From the NCBI RefSeq assembly GCF_963665445.1, contig NZ_OY762276.1, positions 714,001 through 778,000 of the forward strand: a stretch of DNA of 64,000 nucleotides, read 5' to 3'. The notes under the pieces are model-generated. The model was not told the DNA's origin. It did no database searches and saw only the letters and a program-made list of their open reading frames with translations. How positions within the stretch are numbered: position 1 is the first letter of the stretch; every line of letters begins with the position of its first letter. A program made the position numbers and the translations under genes. Of this stretch, positions 54,890 through 63,728 are shown piece by piece. The stretch comes from an uncultured Desulfobulbus sp. Its GTDB lineage: Bacteria > Desulfobacterota > Desulfobulbia > Desulfobulbales > Desulfobulbaceae.

Positions 54890-54916
54890 GGTCTGTTGCG
54901 TGAGGAAGAAGTGAGC

Positions 54917-54962
54917 GAAAAAAAGGGAGGCAAGATAGGTACATCTTGGCCTCCCTATTTTT
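54917..54962. terminator. bidirectional rho-independent terminator between mop and the FAD/FeS gene
   Basis: Arms AGGGAGGCAAGAT (54924-54936) and ATCTTGGCCTCCCT (54943-54956) form a GC-rich stem with a 6-nt loop. Both sides are flanked by A or T runs, so it would end transcription on the - strand after mop and also on the + strand. The maturation genes must then have their own promoter or rely on read-through. Confidence 0.85.
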
Positions 54963-55005
54963 ACATCAACAATGCACTACAAAAGTTGTCTTACACTGTT
55001 CGCCC

Positions 55006-57723
55006 TTATTTGGGCATGGCGGCCAGAACCTTCTCCGGACGTGCCGGGAGGTGACGGCACCAGGCGCCGCAGGCGTTGTGGATGGCATTGATGACCGCGC
55101 AGTGGGGAGCGGTCAGCGGCATCTCACCAACACCGGAGGCTCCGAAGGGGCCGTCGGGACGCGGGGACTCAACATACATGATCTCCATGTTGTCCGGAAT
55201 ATCCTTGCAGTAGGGGATACCTGCGCCGGCCATGGTGGAGTGCTTCTTGATGTCCTCGAAGTCCTCGGTCAGGGCCAGGCCGATACCCTGAGCCATACCG
55301 CCGTAGATCTGGCCGTCAACAACCAGCTTGTTGACAACGGTTCCGACATCGGCAACGCAGGAGATCGACTCAACCGTGGTTTTTCCGGTGGCAACCTCTA
55401 CCGCTACCGTGGACAGGAACACGCCGTACATGTAGCAGCAGAAGGGATTCCCCTGTCCGTTGGCATCGCAGTCGCTGGCAGGAGCGGTCCACTTGCCGTT
55501 GATTCTGGTGGGGATGCCCTCAGCCACCATCTCATCATAGGTGCGGTACGATCCATCAGCCTTGGTCATGGCTTTGATCAACTCCTCGCAACCAACACGG
55601 ATCGAGTTGCCGGTCACAACCTGGCTGCGGCTACCGCCGGCAGGTCCGGAGTTGGGGCACTTGGAGGTGTCGTTCATCACCAGCTTGATCTGGTCAGGGC
55701 TCAGGCCAAGCGGACGCAGTGCCTCGTGGGCGGTGGCCAGGGTACCCATGTCAGCGCCCTGTCCATGATCTTCCCAGCAATTGAAGATGGTCACGGTACC
55801 GTCTGCATTGAGCTGTACATCACTCTCAGAAGTATCGGGGCCGTCCAGACCGGCACCGTAGACACCAATGGCGATACCCACACCTTTCTTGATGGTATCG
55901 GTGGACTCGGCAGCTACGCGTTTTTTGGCCTCCTCGTATTTGGGACGAATCTTGTCCATCATCTCAGGCAGGGAGTAAACCTCGGGATCCTGGCCTGTCG
56001 GGGTGGTGGAACCTTTGCGGTAGACGTTTTTGTAGCGCAGTTCGAACGGATCCATGCCCAGCTTCTCAGCCAGCTCGTCCATCAAAACCTCGGACGGGAA
56101 CTCGGACTCGGGGGCACCGTATCCGCGGAAGGCTGCACCCCATGCATGGTTGGTGGCAACGGTACGCCCTTCACCACGGATGTTCTTGATATCGTAACCT
56201 GCACCGATGTACTGGGCACCACGCAGGGTCAGGAGGTCGCCGAACTCGGAGTAGGGGCCATGATCAACGGACCAGTCGGTCTCCATACCCAGCAGCTGAC
56301 CATCCTTGGTGGATGCAAGCTTGACGTTGGTCCAGAACGGAGAACGTTTACCGGTGTAGATCTGCTGCTGGGCGTAATCGTAGCAGAGGTAGACCGGGCG
56401 TTTGGTGGCCATGGCGGCGGCGCCGACCAGGGCTTCCATGGTGGGGCTGAACTTGTAACCGAAGGTTCCACCGGTATTGTTCTGCACCAGGGCGATGTTC
56501 TCCGGCTCAACGCCCAAACCAGGGGCGATCATGTACAGGTGCAGGTGCAGACCGATGGATTTGGAGTGAATCATCAACTTGCCGTCCTCGTCATAGTAGG
56601 CGAATCCGACATCAGGTTCGATGGGCAGATGCGGCTGACGGCTGGTATAGTAATCACCCTCGATGGTTACCTCAGCTTTTTCAAAGATGGGAGCGGTCTC
56701 TTCACCCTTGGCGATTTTCTGGATGTAGTAGATGTTGGGGGTGCCGGGGTGGATCTCGATGGCATCGGGCTCCATGGCCGCGGGAGCGCTCATGTACGCG
56801 GGAAGCTCTTCCAGCTCTACCTTCACCTTGGCAGCGGCGGCCTTGGCATTTTTCTCGGTGTCGGCACAGACGATGGCGATGGCGTCACCGGTCTGGAAGA
56901 CCTTGGTATCGCAGAGGATCGGACGCTCCCAACCATCACCCAGGTTGCTGGGGAAGGTGATCAGACCGGTGATGCGGTTTTTGCCCTGAACGTCTTTGTG
57001 GGTAACAACCTTGAATACGCCGGGCATCTTCTCCGCTTCTGAGGTGTCGATGGAGAGAATGTTTGCATGAGGAACTTCGGCCTGGACCAGGGCGCACTGC
57101 AGGGTGTTCTCAGGAAGGCTGAGGGCAAGGTCTGCACCGAAGTCCCAGGTACCGGTAACTTTGGCAGTGGCGCTCGGACGCGGCATGTTGGTGCCAAGCA
57201 CTTTACCGTCTTCAGGAAGCTGGTAGGCCAGATCCTTCATGGTCATTTTGCCATTGAGCACCTTGACCGCATCCATGACCGCATCGACCAGCGGTTTGTA
57301 ACCGGTACAACGGCAGGCGTTTTTGTGTTTCTGGAACCAGTCGCGGACATCTTCACGCGAAGGATCTGCATTCTCGTCCAGCAATGCTTTGGCAGAAACG
57401 ATAAAACCGGGGGTACAGAAACCGCACTGAGCTGCGCCATGGAGCATCCAGGCTGCCTGCAGTGCATGAAGAGCGGTGGGGGTTCCGATACCTTCTATGG
57501 TGGTGATGGAAGCACCATCGGGTACACGGTTCATTTTGGTGATACAGGATCGGATCAGCTTGCCGTCCATGATCACGTTACACGCACCACACTGTCCTTT
57601 GCCGCAACCGACCTTGGTACCGGTCAGGTGCAGGTTTTTACGAATGACATCGGACAACAGTTCAGAGCTATCGGCCATTACCGTGCGCTCAATACCGTTC
57701 ACTAGCAACTTCTTTTTCTGCAT
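55006..57723 (-). CDS. mop: molybdenum aldehyde oxidoreductase Mop (xanthine oxidase family)
   Basis: The ATG at 57723 gives 905 residues, nearly the length of D. gigas Mop (907). The first [2Fe-2S] site has Cys40, 45, 48 and 60 (VGCGKGQCGACNV, RSC); the second is CGFCTPGFI with CRCTGYKPL. The large domain holds the cofactor site, with GAAFRGYGAPESEF, and the catalytic Glu at about residue 867 in GASGVGEMPLTAPH. The enzyme oxidises aldehydes to acids in the cytoplasm. An upstream in-frame start (57894) would run through a terminator hairpin and is rejected. The gene has a long structured leader and its own 3' terminator. Confidence 0.95.
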   Translation of the reverse strand: MQKKKLLVNGIERTVMADSSELLSDVIRKNLHLTGTKVGCGKGQCGACNVIMDGKLIRSCITKMNRVPDGASITTIEGIGTPTALHALQAAWMLHGAAQCGFCTPGFIVSAKALLDENADPSREDVRDWFQKHKNACRCTGYKPLVDAVMDAVKVLNGKMTMKDLAYQLPEDGKVLGTNMPRPSATAKVTGTWDFGADLALSLPENTLQCALVQAEVPHANILSIDTSEAEKMPGVFKVVTHKDVQGKNRITGLITFPSNLGDGWERPILCDTKVFQTGDAIAIVCADTEKNAKAAAAKVKVELEELPAYMSAPAAMEPDAIEIHPGTPNIYYIQKIAKGEETAPIFEKAEVTIEGDYYTSRQPHLPIEPDVGFAYYDEDGKLMIHSKSIGLHLHLYMIAPGLGVEPENIALVQNNTGGTFGYKFSPTMEALVGAAAMATKRPVYLCYDYAQQQIYTGKRSPFWTNVKLASTKDGQLLGMETDWSVDHGPYSEFGDLLTLRGAQYIGAGYDIKNIRGEGRTVATNHAWGAAFRGYGAPESEFPSEVLMDELAEKLGMDPFELRYKNVYRKGSTTPTGQDPEVYSLPEMMDKIRPKYEEAKKRVAAESTDTIKKGVGIAIGVYGAGLDGPDTSESDVQLNADGTVTIFNCWEDHGQGADMGTLATAHEALRPLGLSPDQIKLVMNDTSKCPNSGPAGGSRSQVVTGNSIRVGCEELIKAMTKADGSYRTYDEMVAEGIPTRINGKWTAPASDCDANGQGNPFCCYMYGVFLSTVAVEVATGKTTVESISCVADVGTVVNKLVVDGQIYGGMAQGIGLALTEDFEDIKKHSTMAGAGIPYCKDIPDNMEIMYVESPRPDGPFGASGVGEMPLTAPHCAVINAIHNACGAWCRHLPARPEKVLAAMPK

Positions 57724-57779
57724 GAGTGACTCCCATGAAATTTGTGAGTGAACCAATACGGGGTTACCGTATTTTGTGA

Positions 57780-57849
57780 ACAAAACAAAAAATGCCAGAC
57801 ACCAACGATTCGCTTTCCTGCCGGTGAAAACGAGTCGAAGCTGTCTGGC
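57780..57849 (-). terminator. terminator-like hairpin in the mop leader
   Basis: On the - strand GCCAGACA (57849-57842) pairs with TGTCTGGC (57801-57794) around an inner long stem (CGACTCGTTTTC with GAAAGCGAATCG, one mismatch). It is followed by ATTTTTTGTTTTG. It lies 57 nt or more before the mop start codon, so it may be an attenuator rather than the end of the previous gene. Confidence 0.7.
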
Positions 57850-57944
57850 CTGTGCGGGGATGAAAAACCGTTGGCATGAGACATACCCGCGCATTTGGGG
57901 CTGATGGAGCGTTGTTTCATCATTCTCCGGTCATTTCATTCAGG

Positions 57945-58125
57945 AATCGAGGCGCAGGGACACAAGGAGTAAAGCCCCTGCGCCTCTCATCCAATTTTTT
58001 TCGTGGAGAAACGCGGGACGCGTTACCGCGTCCCGCAACGCCAACCACAGCGTAACTCGTAGGAAGGCCGGTGAAGCCCACACAGGCCAAGTTCAGGGAT
58101 AACAGGGGCAGGCTCCACCGGCATT
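57945..58125 (-). promoter_or_regulatory. structured mop 5' leader, candidate riboswitch region
   Basis: Three strong hairpins lie in a row: arms at 58111-58122/58067-58078 (12 bp, GCCGGTG core), 58027-58036/58013-58022 (perfect GCGGGACGCG stem with a 4-nt loop), and 57975-57986/57949-57959 (CCCTGCGCCTC type). With the terminator hairpin downstream they make a leader that could sense molybdenum or tungsten cofactor, as known Moco-type leaders do. I cannot match the consensus by eye. No gene is supported in 57724-58313. Confidence 0.45.
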
Positions 58126-58313
58126 TTGTCTGGGTGATCATCTGAACCGTTGGACCTTGTTCGAGAGGGGGAAGAGTGGTCCACCGCAGATAATCATCCA
58201 TGAAATTTATGGACCTTGGATGCGTCGTCTCGGTTTTGTAGACAGTCAAGGGGAGGGATGCAACTCGCCTCCCCCTGACAATCTCTAGAATAACCTACCG
58301 CTACGCAAAGCTC

Positions 58314-59495
58314 TTACAGAGCGTTGGTGTAGATGGCTTTTACGTCAGCATCTTTCGGACGACGCGGGTTGGTCAGACCGCAGGCGTCCTTCTGGGCATT
58401 GCCGACCATGGTGTCGATGTCGGAAGCCTTGACCTCTTTGCCATAACGTTTGCCAAGCTCGATCAGACCAGCCGGGATACCGATGTCGGCAGAGAGTTTC
58501 TTGATGGCATCCAGAGCCAACTCGGCGGCATCACGCGGAGCCAGACCTTCGGTGTTCTCGCCCATGAGCTGAGCGATCTTCACAAAGCGGTCGATCTTGG
58601 CGATCAGGTTGAACTTCTCTACGTGGGGCAGGAGGATGGCATTGCATTCGCCATGGGGCAGGTCATAGAAACCACCCAGCTGATGAGCCATGGCATGAAC
58701 GTGACCAAGGCTGGCGTTGTTGAAGGCCATACCGGCCAGGTACTGGGCAAAGCACATACCTTCGCGGGCCTCGATGTCGGCTCCGTTGGCAACGGCAGGA
58801 CGGAGGTACTTGGCGATCAACTCGATGGCTTTCTCGGCAGCAGAGTCGGTCATCGGGGTGGCGATGGTGGAAACGTACGCCTCGACAGCGTGGGTCAGGG
58901 CGTCCATACCGGTGGCTGCGGTCAGTGCCGGCGGCATGCCAACCATCAGTTCGGGATCGTCGACAGCGATACCCGGGGTTACACGCCAGTCAACGATGGC
59001 CATCTTTACGTGACGGGACAGGTCGGTGATGATGCAGAAACGGGTCATCTCCGAAGCGGTGCCAGCGGTGGTGTTGACGGCCAGGTAGGGAGGCATCGGC
59101 TTGGTGGATTTGTCCACGCCCTCGAAGTCATGGATCTTGCCGCCGTTGGCAACAACCAGACCAACACCCTTACCGCAGTCATGGGAGGAACCGCCGCCCA
59201 GGGTGATCAGGGAGTCGCAACCTTCTTTCTTGTAGATGTCAACGCCGTCGTGAACGTTCTTGTCGGTGGGATTCGGGATTGTTTCGTCATAGACAACGTA
59301 ACCCATACCTGCAGCGTCCAGCAGATCGGTGATAACTTTGGTGATACCGGCACCGGTGATGCCTTTGTCGGTGACGATCAACGGCTTGGAACCGCCAAGC
59401 GCCTTGATTTTGTCGGGGATCTGTTTGGAAGCACCAATGCCGATGAGGGTTACAGAAGGAATAAAATAACCGTATACTTCTTCACGAACTGCCAT
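58314..59495 (-). CDS. iron-containing alcohol dehydrogenase
   Basis: The 393-residue product is a group III alcohol dehydrogenase. NAD is bound at GGGSSHDCGKG (residues 100-110), and the metal ligands are Asp198 and His202 (GMDALTHAVEAY), His267 (HVHAMAHQLGG) and His281 (DLPHGE). It interconverts primary alcohols and aldehydes with NAD. The ATG has AAGGA about 9 nt upstream. It is next to mop, so alcohol to aldehyde to acid oxidation could be joined. A sigma-54 promoter lies upstream. Confidence 0.93.
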   Translation of the reverse strand: MAVREEVYGYFIPSVTLIGIGASKQIPDKIKALGGSKPLIVTDKGITGAGITKVITDLLDAAGMGYVVYDETIPNPTDKNVHDGVDIYKKEGCDSLITLGGGSSHDCGKGVGLVVANGGKIHDFEGVDKSTKPMPPYLAVNTTAGTASEMTRFCIITDLSRHVKMAIVDWRVTPGIAVDDPELMVGMPPALTAATGMDALTHAVEAYVSTIATPMTDSAAEKAIELIAKYLRPAVANGADIEAREGMCFAQYLAGMAFNNASLGHVHAMAHQLGGFYDLPHGECNAILLPHVEKFNLIAKIDRFVKIAQLMGENTEGLAPRDAAELALDAIKKLSADIGIPAGLIELGKRYGKEVKASDIDTMVGNAQKDACGLTNPRRPKDADVKAIYTNAL

Positions 59496-59588
59496 AATGA
59501 AACCATCCTTTTTTATTTAGGGTTCCTATCGTTCTGCAAAAAGTTTCTGCCTCTCTTTGGATCCAATGATACGCGCACTTCTCATTAG

Positions 59589-59603
59589 GCAAATGCTGTG
59601 CCA
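59589..59603 (-). promoter_or_regulatory. sigma-54 promoter of the alcohol dehydrogenase gene
   Basis: On the - strand TGGCAC (59603-59598), five bases, then TTGC (59592-59589) match the -24/-12 consensus with exact spacing. Transcription would start near 59577, about 80 nt before the gene. Confidence 0.75.
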
Positions 59604-59747
59604 GGACGGTAATAGGAGTGATTTATCGATTTTGATCTGGGCTTTGCCTACTAATTCTTTCTGAAATTTACCAGAAAGTACATATGCACTTAATGCTGAG
59701 TCAGGTTGACACCACTCCCCGGTTCTCTTGGTAAAAAATGTCCCGTT

Positions 59748-59807
59748 GGGCAAAATTTTCCTGAGGTTGCTCATTGCGGACTCGTTCGGGGCAAAATTTT
59801 CCTGAGG
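59748..59807 (-). promoter_or_regulatory. two 19-bp direct repeats, likely enhancer sites for the sigma-54 promoter
   Basis: GGGCAAAATTTTCCTGAGG occurs at 59748-59766 and 59789-59807, a 41-bp period (about four helical turns). The core AAAATTTT is symmetric. They lie about 150-200 bp upstream of the sigma-54 promoter, the usual place for activator binding. The rest of 59496-60301 shows no credible gene. Confidence 0.6.
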
Positions 59808-60301
59808 AAAGTTGCGCATCCAAAGCGATTGTACAAATTATGGAATGCTGTTTTATTTTTTATCATTATATTAATCGGTTAATTGTTAATGAGTCATTGT
59901 GACTCGCTTAAAAACTGGCTGGGTCAAAATGACCATGCCCACCATTTAATATTGAGGAAAGGGCATATCTTTTTGGTATATTTCTGTTAAAATGGCAGAA
60001 CTTCAGTGTGTTGTGCTCAAAACAGATTCGATGAGATGCAAAGGGGGAGTTGCTGCCGGTGAGTAAAAATAGGGGAGTGGGTTTCTGAGGATATTGAGCT
60101 TCAGCACTTGACAGTCGGAGAGATTCACACAACAATTAAAAAAAGTTGATTGTTTCCAGCTGGGTAAGTTGCAATGCTCTAGTCTGTTGTTGTATGCGGC
60201 CTTGTGGTTCTGATGGTCGGGTTGATTCCGTAATCATGGAATTCTTCGTGGAAGAACCAACCTAACAAATAATTACAATCTCAACAGGGAGAAATTTCCT
60301 T

Positions 60302-61135
60302 ATGTCAATTGTTACCATATCTCGAGGGTCGTATAGCCGAGGCAAATGTGTTGCTGAAAAATTGGCGGAAAGGTTGCACTACAGTTGTGTGTCTCGTGAA
60401 ATCTTACTCGAAGCTTCAGAGGAGTTTAATATTCCAGAGATCAGTCTGGTCCGGGCCATCCATGACTCTCCCTCTATTCTCGAGAAGTTTCGTCACGGAA
60501 AAGAACGATATATCAGTTATTACCAGTATGCTCTTTTGAAGCATGTGCAGCAGGACAATATCGTCTATCATGGTTTGGCTGGACAGTATTTCCTGCGGCA
60601 TCTTCCCAACGTGCTCAAGGTACGCATTCTTGCCAGCATGGAAGACCGAATCGCCGAGGTTATGCGCAGGGATAATGTCCCTCAGCGGGATGCGGAAAAC
60701 ATCCTGAACAAGGATGATGATGAGCGACGTCGTTGGGGCGTGAAGCTGTATGGAATCGATACCTGGGATAGCCGACTCTATGACATGGTCATTCTCATCG
60801 ATAAGCTTACTGTTGACGATGCGGTTGATCTCATCGCCGAAACCTTGAAAAAACCGGTTTTTCAGACAACGCCGGAGGCTCGGAAAATTCTCGATAACCA
60901 CGTACTTTGCTCCAAAATTAACGCCAAGCTGGTGAACTACTCGCTCATGCTTGAATGTCGTGTCAAAGATGGCGTGGTTTCCTTGGACAATATCGGTGAA
61001 GTACTGCGAGCCGATTCTCATCTCCTTGCCAATATAGAAAAGATGATCAGGGAGGTTGAAGGGGTGAAGGATGTGGTGGTGGTGGATAAAGCCCGAGGCC
61101 AAAGCCAACATGTCAATCCATTCCATAATATATAG
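60302..61135 (+). CDS. cytidylate kinase-like family protein
   Basis: The 277-residue product starts VTISRGSYSRGKCVAEKLAERL, a P-loop-like start of the cytidylate-kinase-like family, and has YHGLAGQYFL, an Arg-rich lid (ERRRWGVKLYG) and DMVILIDKLTVDDAVDLI. The C-terminal 75 residues look like a small BON-like domain ending VKDVVVVDKARG. The purine/pyrimidine substrate is unknown and these proteins may be sensors. GGGAGAAA lies about 8 nt before the ATG. It stands alone. Confidence 0.82.
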   Translation: MSIVTISRGSYSRGKCVAEKLAERLHYSCVSREILLEASEEFNIPEISLVRAIHDSPSILEKFRHGKERYISYYQYALLKHVQQDNIVYHGLAGQYFLRHLPNVLKVRILASMEDRIAEVMRRDNVPQRDAENILNKDDDERRRWGVKLYGIDTWDSRLYDMVILIDKLTVDDAVDLIAETLKKPVFQTTPEARKILDNHVLCSKINAKLVNYSLMLECRVKDGVVSLDNIGEVLRADSHLLANIEKMIREVEGVKDVVVVDKARGQSQHVNPFHNI

Positions 61136-61261
61136 CCTTACCCCGTCGAGCGTTGTCAGAGAGAATCTTCGTCCGTATCGCTTCTGTTTGGAGCAGAGCT
61201 CGTCATTCAGGTGAAAAGCTCGGAGAATGATGTTGTTGTCTTTGGTAAATTATTGATTTTA

Positions 61262-61517
61262 TAATGTTTGACCTTTAGGCTTTGGATTTAACGGGGTCAT
61301 CAAGATTGTCGTTCTCGTAAAAAAGCACGAGAACGACGTTTCTTGCCTTCTAAATTATTGATTTGCCTAGCCATGATTTCTCAGCTTTTGACTTTTTACG
61401 AGGGTGTCAAGATTGTCGTTGTCGTAAAAATCCACGAAAACGACGTTTTGAGCTTCGTAAGTTACTGATTTAACGATGCGTGACATTCAGGCTTTTGACT
61501 GTTAACGAGGTCATCAA
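61262..61517 (+). repeat. family-2 palindromic elements, about 2.4 tandem copies
   Basis: A 3' partial copy (61262-61303) is followed by full copies at about 61306-61409 and 61413-61517 (107-bp period). The second begins GTCGTTGTCGTAAAAATCC and the first ends GACTTTTTACGAGG. They match the elements at 13686 and 42133, and the third copy's CACGATGCGTGACATTCAGG-like part matches 17575. Confidence 0.8.
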
Positions 61518-61641
61518 GATTGTTAAAAGGGTTTTATATCATCGGGCGGGTTTATCAGGTCGATGGTATGAAACCTTTTGGGTTTTAGGGTGATTCTGCT
61601 CTAATCGAACGTCGTTGCCCCTGAATATGTGGAGAGAGATT

Positions 61642-62508
61642 GTGGAGCAGAAAACAAAATACGAAGTGACTGTCTTGTTGCCGGCTTACAATGAGGAAGG
61701 TGTTATCGGCAGCACCGTCGAGAAGATTCGGGCACTGCATCCCGATTTTGAAATTTTGGTGGTGGATGATGGCTCCACCGATAATACCCTGCAGGAGGCC
61801 ATGGCAGCCGGTGCCAATGTATGGCCACATCCGTACAACATCGGCAATGGGGCCGCAATTAAATCAGGGCTTCGCTGTGCGCAGGGTGAATGGGTGTTGA
61901 TGATGGATGCCGACGGACAGCATCGGCCCGAGGATATTGCCCGCCTCCTGGAGCATAAAGATCAATTCGACATGGTCGTTGGTGCCCGGACCACCCAGTC
62001 GGAAACCAGTGCCCATCGTGACCTGGCCAACTGGGTCTATAACAAATTCGCCTCCTATGTTACCCGGTTTAAAGTGCAGGATTTGACGTCCGGCTTTCGC
62101 CTGGTTCGGCTATCCGTGGCCAAGCAGTTTATTTACCTCTTGCCCAATACCTTTTCCTACCCTTCCACACTGACTCTTGGCTACCTCCGTAGCGGTCGCA
62201 GCGTTAAGTATATCCCTATCCAGACAAAAGCCAGAAAAGGGAAAAGTAAAATTAAACTGCTGCGAGACGGGACACGTTTTTTCCTGATTATCACCAAGAT
62301 CGCGACTCTCTTTTCGCCGTTCCGGGTGTTTCTGCCGATGAGTTTTTTCTTTTTTATGACAGGTAGTTGCTACTATAGCTATACTTTTGTGACTCAGGGG
62401 CGGTTCACCAATATGTCGGCTTTATTGTTCAACAGTTCCATCATTATATTTATGATTGGTTTAGTCGCAGAGCAGATTAGCCAGATGCGTTATGATCGGG
62501 TGGAGTAA
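61642..62508 (+). CDS. glycosyltransferase family 2 with C-terminal membrane segments
   Basis: The GT-A fold is shown by VTVLLPAYNEE, VVDDGSTDNT and MMDADGQHRPED, and TSGFRLVR follows, as in dolichol-phosphate-mannose-synthase-like enzymes. Two membrane segments end the protein (FLPMSFFFFMTGSCYY and LLFNSSIIIFMIGLVAEQI). It would transfer a sugar to a lipid carrier or glycan at the inner face of the membrane. The GTG at 61642 has GGAGAG 7 nt upstream; ATG 61627 and TTG 61615 are also in frame. It starts a new glycan gene group. Confidence 0.85.
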   Translation: MEQKTKYEVTVLLPAYNEEGVIGSTVEKIRALHPDFEILVVDDGSTDNTLQEAMAAGANVWPHPYNIGNGAAIKSGLRCAQGEWVLMMDADGQHRPEDIARLLEHKDQFDMVVGARTTQSETSAHRDLANWVYNKFASYVTRFKVQDLTSGFRLVRLSVAKQFIYLLPNTFSYPSTLTLGYLRSGRSVKYIPIQTKARKGKSKIKLLRDGTRFFLIITKIATLFSPFRVFLPMSFFFFMTGSCYYSYTFVTQGRFTNMSALLFNSSIIIFMIGLVAEQISQMRYDRVE

Positions 62509-62519
62509 TAAGTGCCTTG

Positions 62520-63728
62520 ATGAAACCCAAACTGCTTGTCGTTACTTCTACCTTCCCTCGTTGGCCAGACGATACCGACCCTCCCTTTGTTTATGAACTT
62601 TCCCGAAGGTTGACCGATACTTTTGATGTCACGGTGCACACACCACATTACCCTGGCGCTTTGGAAAATGAGCAGATGGGAGGGGTGCGGATTCATCGTT
62701 TTCGCTATTTTTTTACCGATTTTGAGCGGTTAGCCGGTGGGCAAGGGATTGTCCCCAAACTTCGGCGCAGCAAACTGTATTACTTCTTGCTTCCTTTTTT
62801 CCTTTTTGCCCAATTTTTCTCCCTGCTACTGCTCATTGTCAAAATTCGTCCTGATGTGATTCACGCTCATTGGCTGATCCCACAGGGTTTTTGGGCTATT
62901 GCCGCCAAAAAAATATTCAAAATTCCGGTGATCATTACAGCCCACGGGGCCGACGTGTTCAGTTTTCGGAGCCAGGCCCTCAACATGGTAAAAAAATGGA
63001 TCGTCAATAATGCTGATCGGATGGTCACGGTCAGCTCAGCACTGGCTCGTGTGCTCTGCGATGATACCCACAGTCACCGGCAACCGGATATTATCCCTAT
63101 GGGTGTGGACGCCTCACTCTTTTCTCCTGAGAAAAAGCGCCAAGCGATCAGGGATCAATTTGGAATTCATGGTCCATTTCTGCTTTTTGTCGGGCGCTTG
63201 ACAGAGATAAAGGGGGGGCAGTATCTCATCGATGCTATGCCTAAGGTTATTGAACAATTTCCAGAAGCTAAACTTTTGATCGTCGGACATGGAGAAATGG
63301 AACAAGAACTGCGTGCACAGGCACGAATGTACGGCTTTGAAGAAGTTGTTCTGTTTGCCGGAGGCATAGCAAATATGCAACTTCCCGCCTACTATGCAAC
63401 CGCAGATATATTCATCGGCCCATCTATACAACTGGAAGGTGGCGATATAGAAGGGTTCGGGTTAACCTTTGTTGAGGCGATGATGAGTGGTTGCTTGGTA
63501 ATAGGCACCAGAGTCGGCGGGATTGAGGACATCATTCAAGATGGCGACACGGGCTATCTAGTGCCGCCCGCAGATGCTAACGTCTTATCCGCTAAAATTG
63601 TCGATGTCATTACTGCTATCAATCAACTCAATATTATGAGGGTAAAAGCAAGAAATGCGGCTGTCGGTCAATTTGATTGGAACCTAATAACTGCCAAATA
63701 TAAAAATGCGTATCTGGCTCATTTGTAA
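62520..63728 (+). CDS. glycosyltransferase family 4
   Basis: The 402-residue product is a GT-B enzyme: N-domain VVTSTFPRWPDDTDPPFVYEL and HAHWLIPQG, hinge VDASLF, and C-domain FVGRLTEIKGGQYLIDA with the donor-site EGFGLTFVEAMMSG. The ATG at 62520 is preferred over a TTG at 62517. It would add a hexose or similar sugar to a growing polysaccharide. It follows the GT2 gene by 11 bp and overlaps the next. Confidence 0.92.
   Translation: MKPKLLVVTSTFPRWPDDTDPPFVYELSRRLTDTFDVTVHTPHYPGALENEQMGGVRIHRFRYFFTDFERLAGGQGIVPKLRRSKLYYFLLPFFLFAQFFSLLLLIVKIRPDVIHAHWLIPQGFWAIAAKKIFKIPVIITAHGADVFSFRSQALNMVKKWIVNNADRMVTVSSALARVLCDDTHSHRQPDIIPMGVDASLFSPEKKRQAIRDQFGIHGPFLLFVGRLTEIKGGQYLIDAMPKVIEQFPEAKLLIVGHGEMEQELRAQARMYGFEEVVLFAGGIANMQLPAYYATADIFIGPSIQLEGGDIEGFGLTFVEAMMSGCLVIGTRVGGIEDIIQDGDTGYLVPPADANVLSAKIVDVITAINQLNIMRVKARNAAVGQFDWNLITAKYKNAYLAHL

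Noticed and set aside
54946..57042. 698-codon forward-strand reading frame opposite mop
   Set aside because: It is a shadow of the GC-biased mop gene; the reverse strand has full Mop motifs and length.
59526..59819. 97-codon reverse frame in the alcohol dehydrogenase upstream region
   Set aside because: It spans the sigma-54 promoter and both enhancer-like repeats, and shows no protein features.
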